Part shown: positions 62,228 to 64,000 of the stretch, piece by piece
Layout: every line of letters starts with the position of its first letter
Numbering within the stretch: position 1 is the first letter of the stretch
From: an uncultured Chloroflexota bacterium
GTDB taxonomy: Bacteria > Chloroflexota > Dehalococcoidia > CAUJGQ01
DNA: 64,000 nt
Direction of reading: 5' to 3'
Assembly: GCA_937879875.1 (NCBI GenBank)
Contig: CALFMN010000102.1
Span: 10,913-74,912 of the forward strand
Translations under genes and position numbers: made by a program
The notes under the pieces: model-generated
Seen by the model: only the letters and a program-made list of their open reading frames with translations
The model's database searches: none
Told to the model about the DNA's origin: nothing

Positions 62228-62448
62228 GGGGCACCTAACCCTGCTTTGCCTGAAGGCAAACCTGTCCCTTCCCGAAGCGGGAAGGGACTCCTGGAGCGTA
62301 CCCGAGGGCGGCGGACGGCGGCGGGGCCTGGGTGTCATTGTGGGACAGGCGATGGGCTGGTCTCCCAATCTCTCGGCCATCCTCGAATCAAACCCTTCCT
62401 GTGTCGGGAAGGGACAGACTTCGCTTGCGAAGTCAGGGTTAGGTGCCC
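62228..62448. repeat. MITE-like element, family A, copy 2 (221 bp)
   Basis: The left end is GGGGCACCTAACCCTG and the right end CAGGGTTAGGTGCCCC, a perfect 16-bp terminal inverted repeat. The left subterminal hairpin is TTTGCCT-GA-AGGCAAA and the right one GACTTCGC-TT-GCGAAGTC; both have a second stem (CCCTTCCCG-AAG-CGGGAAGGG at left). It is about 90 bp shorter than copy 1, with the loss in the core. With 24 bp of flank it fills the gap between the ASST-like and esterase genes. Confidence 0.8.
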
Positions 62449-62472
62449 CGGCAGTTCACCATCGCCGCGTAT

Positions 62473-63429
62473 TCAGCCGCCGACCGCATCGCGAATGAAC
62501 GTGAGCATGCGCGCGTTCGCCTGCTCCGCGAGCGGCAGCGGGAAGCCGGTGAAGCCGTGGGCGCCGCCGGGATACACGGCCAGCTCGGCCCGGTTGCCGG
62601 CGGCCAGCCAGCGGCTGTACATGAACAGGCTGTCATCGAGCAGCGGATCCTCCGTGCCCACGGTGAACAGCGCCGGCGGCAGACCGCACAGATCGGCGTA
62701 GAGCGGCGAGATGTCCGGGTCGCGCCGCATCGCCTTGTCGGGCACGAACTGGTCCAAGAACCAGCGATCGAGCGACTGGCTCAGCACCAGCTTGCGGTCG
62801 AAGCGGGCGTGCGAGGGCGTCATCGTCAGGTCGTAGCAGCCGAAGACGAGATTCGCGCCGGCGCAGCCCGTGTAGCCGTGCCGGTCGCGCAGCCGCAGCA
62901 GCGTCACCGCCGAAAGATGGGCGCCAGCCGAGCCGCCGCCGATCAGCAGCCGCTCCGCGCCGAACTCGGCCCGTGCATGCCGCACCAGCCAGAGCGCGGC
63001 TGCCTCACAGTCGTCGGCCGGCGCGGGATAGGGATGCTCCGGCGCCAGACGGTAGTCCACGCTGACCACGGCGACCTCGCAGGCGCGGGCGATGCGCTCG
63101 TTGATCAGGTCGCCGCCCTCCGCCTTGCCGATCACCCAGCCGCCGCCATGGATATCGAGATAGACGCCGTGCACGGTATCCGGCACGAACACACGTACCG
63201 GAACCTCGCCGTGCGGGCCGGGTACCGTGCGCGCTTCCGCCATTGGCGAGACGCCCGGCGCCCGCAGCAGCCCTTCCGAAAGCGCCCGCAGCGCCGGGGC
63301 GCTCGTTGGCTCATACCAGCCCGGAACCGCGGCGAGCTGCGCGGCGAGCTGCGTGTTGAATGCCGCGGTTTCCGGGTCGACGGCGCCTGGCTGAAAGACC
63401 CGTGGATCGATCGTCACCGTCTCCGACAT
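62473..63429 (-). CDS. HSL-family alpha/beta-hydrolase (esterase)
   Basis: A 318-residue esterase. The oxyanion motif is HGGGW (VYLDIHGGGWVIG), the catalytic Ser is in GGGSAGAH, and the family marker SVDYRLAPEHPYPAPADDC follows the first. The acid and His lie in GTEDPLLDD and GGAHGFTGF. These features define the hormone-sensitive-lipase family. It cleaves short-chain esters in the cytoplasm; a natural substrate is unknown. ATG 63429 follows AGGAGG. It is separated from the ASST-like gene by the MITE-like element. Confidence 0.92.
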   Translation of the reverse strand: MSETVTIDPRVFQPGAVDPETAAFNTQLAAQLAAVPGWYEPTSAPALRALSEGLLRAPGVSPMAEARTVPGPHGEVPVRVFVPDTVHGVYLDIHGGGWVIGKAEGGDLINERIARACEVAVVSVDYRLAPEHPYPAPADDCEAAALWLVRHARAEFGAERLLIGGGSAGAHLSAVTLLRLRDRHGYTGCAGANLVFGCYDLTMTPSHARFDRKLVLSQSLDRWFLDQFVPDKAMRRDPDISPLYADLCGLPPALFTVGTEDPLLDDSLFMYSRWLAAGNRAELAVYPGGAHGFTGFPLPLAEQANARMLTFIRDAVGG

Positions 63430-63735
63430 CGTCTGCCTCCTCTGATGCTGCCGCTCCGTGCGGTAATGGCGCGAAGAGCGCGTAAGCGCCGGACTCCGGT
63501 CCAACCCCCGCGCCGAGGCCGATGCTACAGTGTGCTCGCCGGCACTGCCAGCGCCCCCGCCGCGTGCCGCGAACGTCGCCTTCGTTGACTTGCGCGGAAC
63601 CGGGCCGTGGGAGGGATCGCGGTCGCCCGGAGCTGTGGCCATCGTGGCTATCTATAACGGTGTGACGGAGATCGACACGCCGATCGCATGCGTACCAGTA
63701 GTAGGACCCTGGTTCTGGATGCATATACCCTGATC
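63430..63735. other. Intergenic region, nothing clear
   Basis: This 306-bp stretch separates the divergent esterase and the truncated lipoprotein gene. I found no strong promoter pair and no member of the repeat families seen elsewhere. Short open frames in it have no plausible composition. Confidence 0.5.
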
Positions 63736-64000
63736 GTGCAGGCAAATCGCACCGCTCACGGCATTCGAGGCCGGTCAGAGATACCGTCGAAGTCACATCG
63801 GAGTAACCGCGAGAAGGGGGTCGTTCTGCGTCGCGAACTGCTGCTCGTATCGCTTGGTGTCGCGCTCCTCGCAAGCGGCTGCCGCAACGGCGGCTCGCAC
63901 GGCTCGGCGCGCAAGCCGGCGGGCACCCCGCCGGCCGTGGCAACCGTCGCGGCGAACCTCACCACCGTAACGGCCGTCGCGCCATCGCCAAGCCCGACGC
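63736..64000 (+). CDS. Lipoprotein, 5' part only
   Basis: The frame is open to the window end. It codes for RRELLLVSLGVALLASGCRNGG, a clear lipoprotein signal with lipobox LLASGC, followed by an Ala/Thr/Pro-rich linker (PAGTPPAVATVAANLTTVTAVAPSPSPT) of the kind seen in binding lipoproteins of this genome. The start is uncertain. GTG 63736 gives 30 extra residues before the signal; the best ribosome site (GAAGGGGG) lies before a CTG at 63826, a rare start codon. The product cannot be named from the N-terminus. Confidence 0.55.
   Translation, partial: MQANRTAHGIRGRSEIPSKSHRSNREKGVVLRRELLLVSLGVALLASGCRNGGSHGSARKPAGTPPAVATVAANLTTVTAVAPSPSPT

Noticed and set aside
63530..63733. Short plus-strand frame ending GPWFWMHIP
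   Set aside because: The end looks hydrophobic and protein-like, but there is no ribosome site or family, and the first half is low-complexity.

Overview
The window is G+C-rich, roughly two thirds by eye, and gene-dense, with no rRNA, tRNA or CRISPR array that I could find. The gene content suggests a Chloroflexota-like soil or sediment bacterium. The supporting features are a DUF1800/DUF1501 pair, NHL-repeat and ASST-like proteins, LLM flavin oxidoreductase, a two-subunit 2-oxoacid:acceptor oxidoreductase, ACT-domain malic enzyme, a HerA-NurA operon, SelB, and lipoproteins with Thr/Pro-rich linkers. This assignment is inferred from gene content; there is no phylogenetic marker such as 16S.

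Layout. 1-6.5 kb holds a truncated PNPOx-like gene, a methyltransferase, an alkylsulfatase-like metallo-beta-lactamase, a nucleotidyltransferase, two zinc-ribbon proteins and a type B carboxylesterase. 7-10.9 kb is a peptide-type ABC importer (binding protein plus two permeases, no ATPases). 10.9-13.8 kb holds malic enzyme and an NHL protein, bracketed by a 106-bp direct repeat of the NHL 3' end. 13.9-16.5 kb is the DUF1501/DUF1800 pair. 16.6-25.8 kb is a type I restriction-modification island (hsdM, hsdS, then hsdR) whose S-R interval carries an AlbA_2/Schlafen-type ATPase, a DUF3800 protein, a BECR-like putative RNase and a small acidic protein. 26-29.6 kb is mixed accessory DNA: an LLM oxidoreductase, a broken fused toxin-antitoxin gene, a MerR/excisionase-type regulator, a cytochrome c remnant and an A+T-richer lipoprotein gene. 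29.6-33.8 kb holds a large FtsX-type permease and an SGNH hydrolase. 34.4-40.4 kb is an operon selB-nurA-(DUF4177-like)-(HAS-barrel-like)-herA. 40.6-50.8 kb contains small regulators, lipoproteins, an SDR, a phosphoesterase, a cytochrome P450, a PKD protein and a DUF4349 protein. 50.8-54.5 kb is a LysR regulator divergent from korAB. 55-64 kb contains amidohydrolases, a NUDIX hydrolase, a carboxymuconolactone-decarboxylase-like protein, an ASST-like protein and an HSL-type esterase, and ends in a truncated lipoprotein gene.

Between the genes lie several families of short structured repeats. The best is a MITE/REP-like element with inverted ends whose hairpin stems differ in sequence but keep their pairing (54629-54941, 62228-62448, half-copy 37177-37220). 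The strongest candidates for a new system are the cassette inside the restriction island and the translationally coupled SelB-NurA-HAS-HerA operon.
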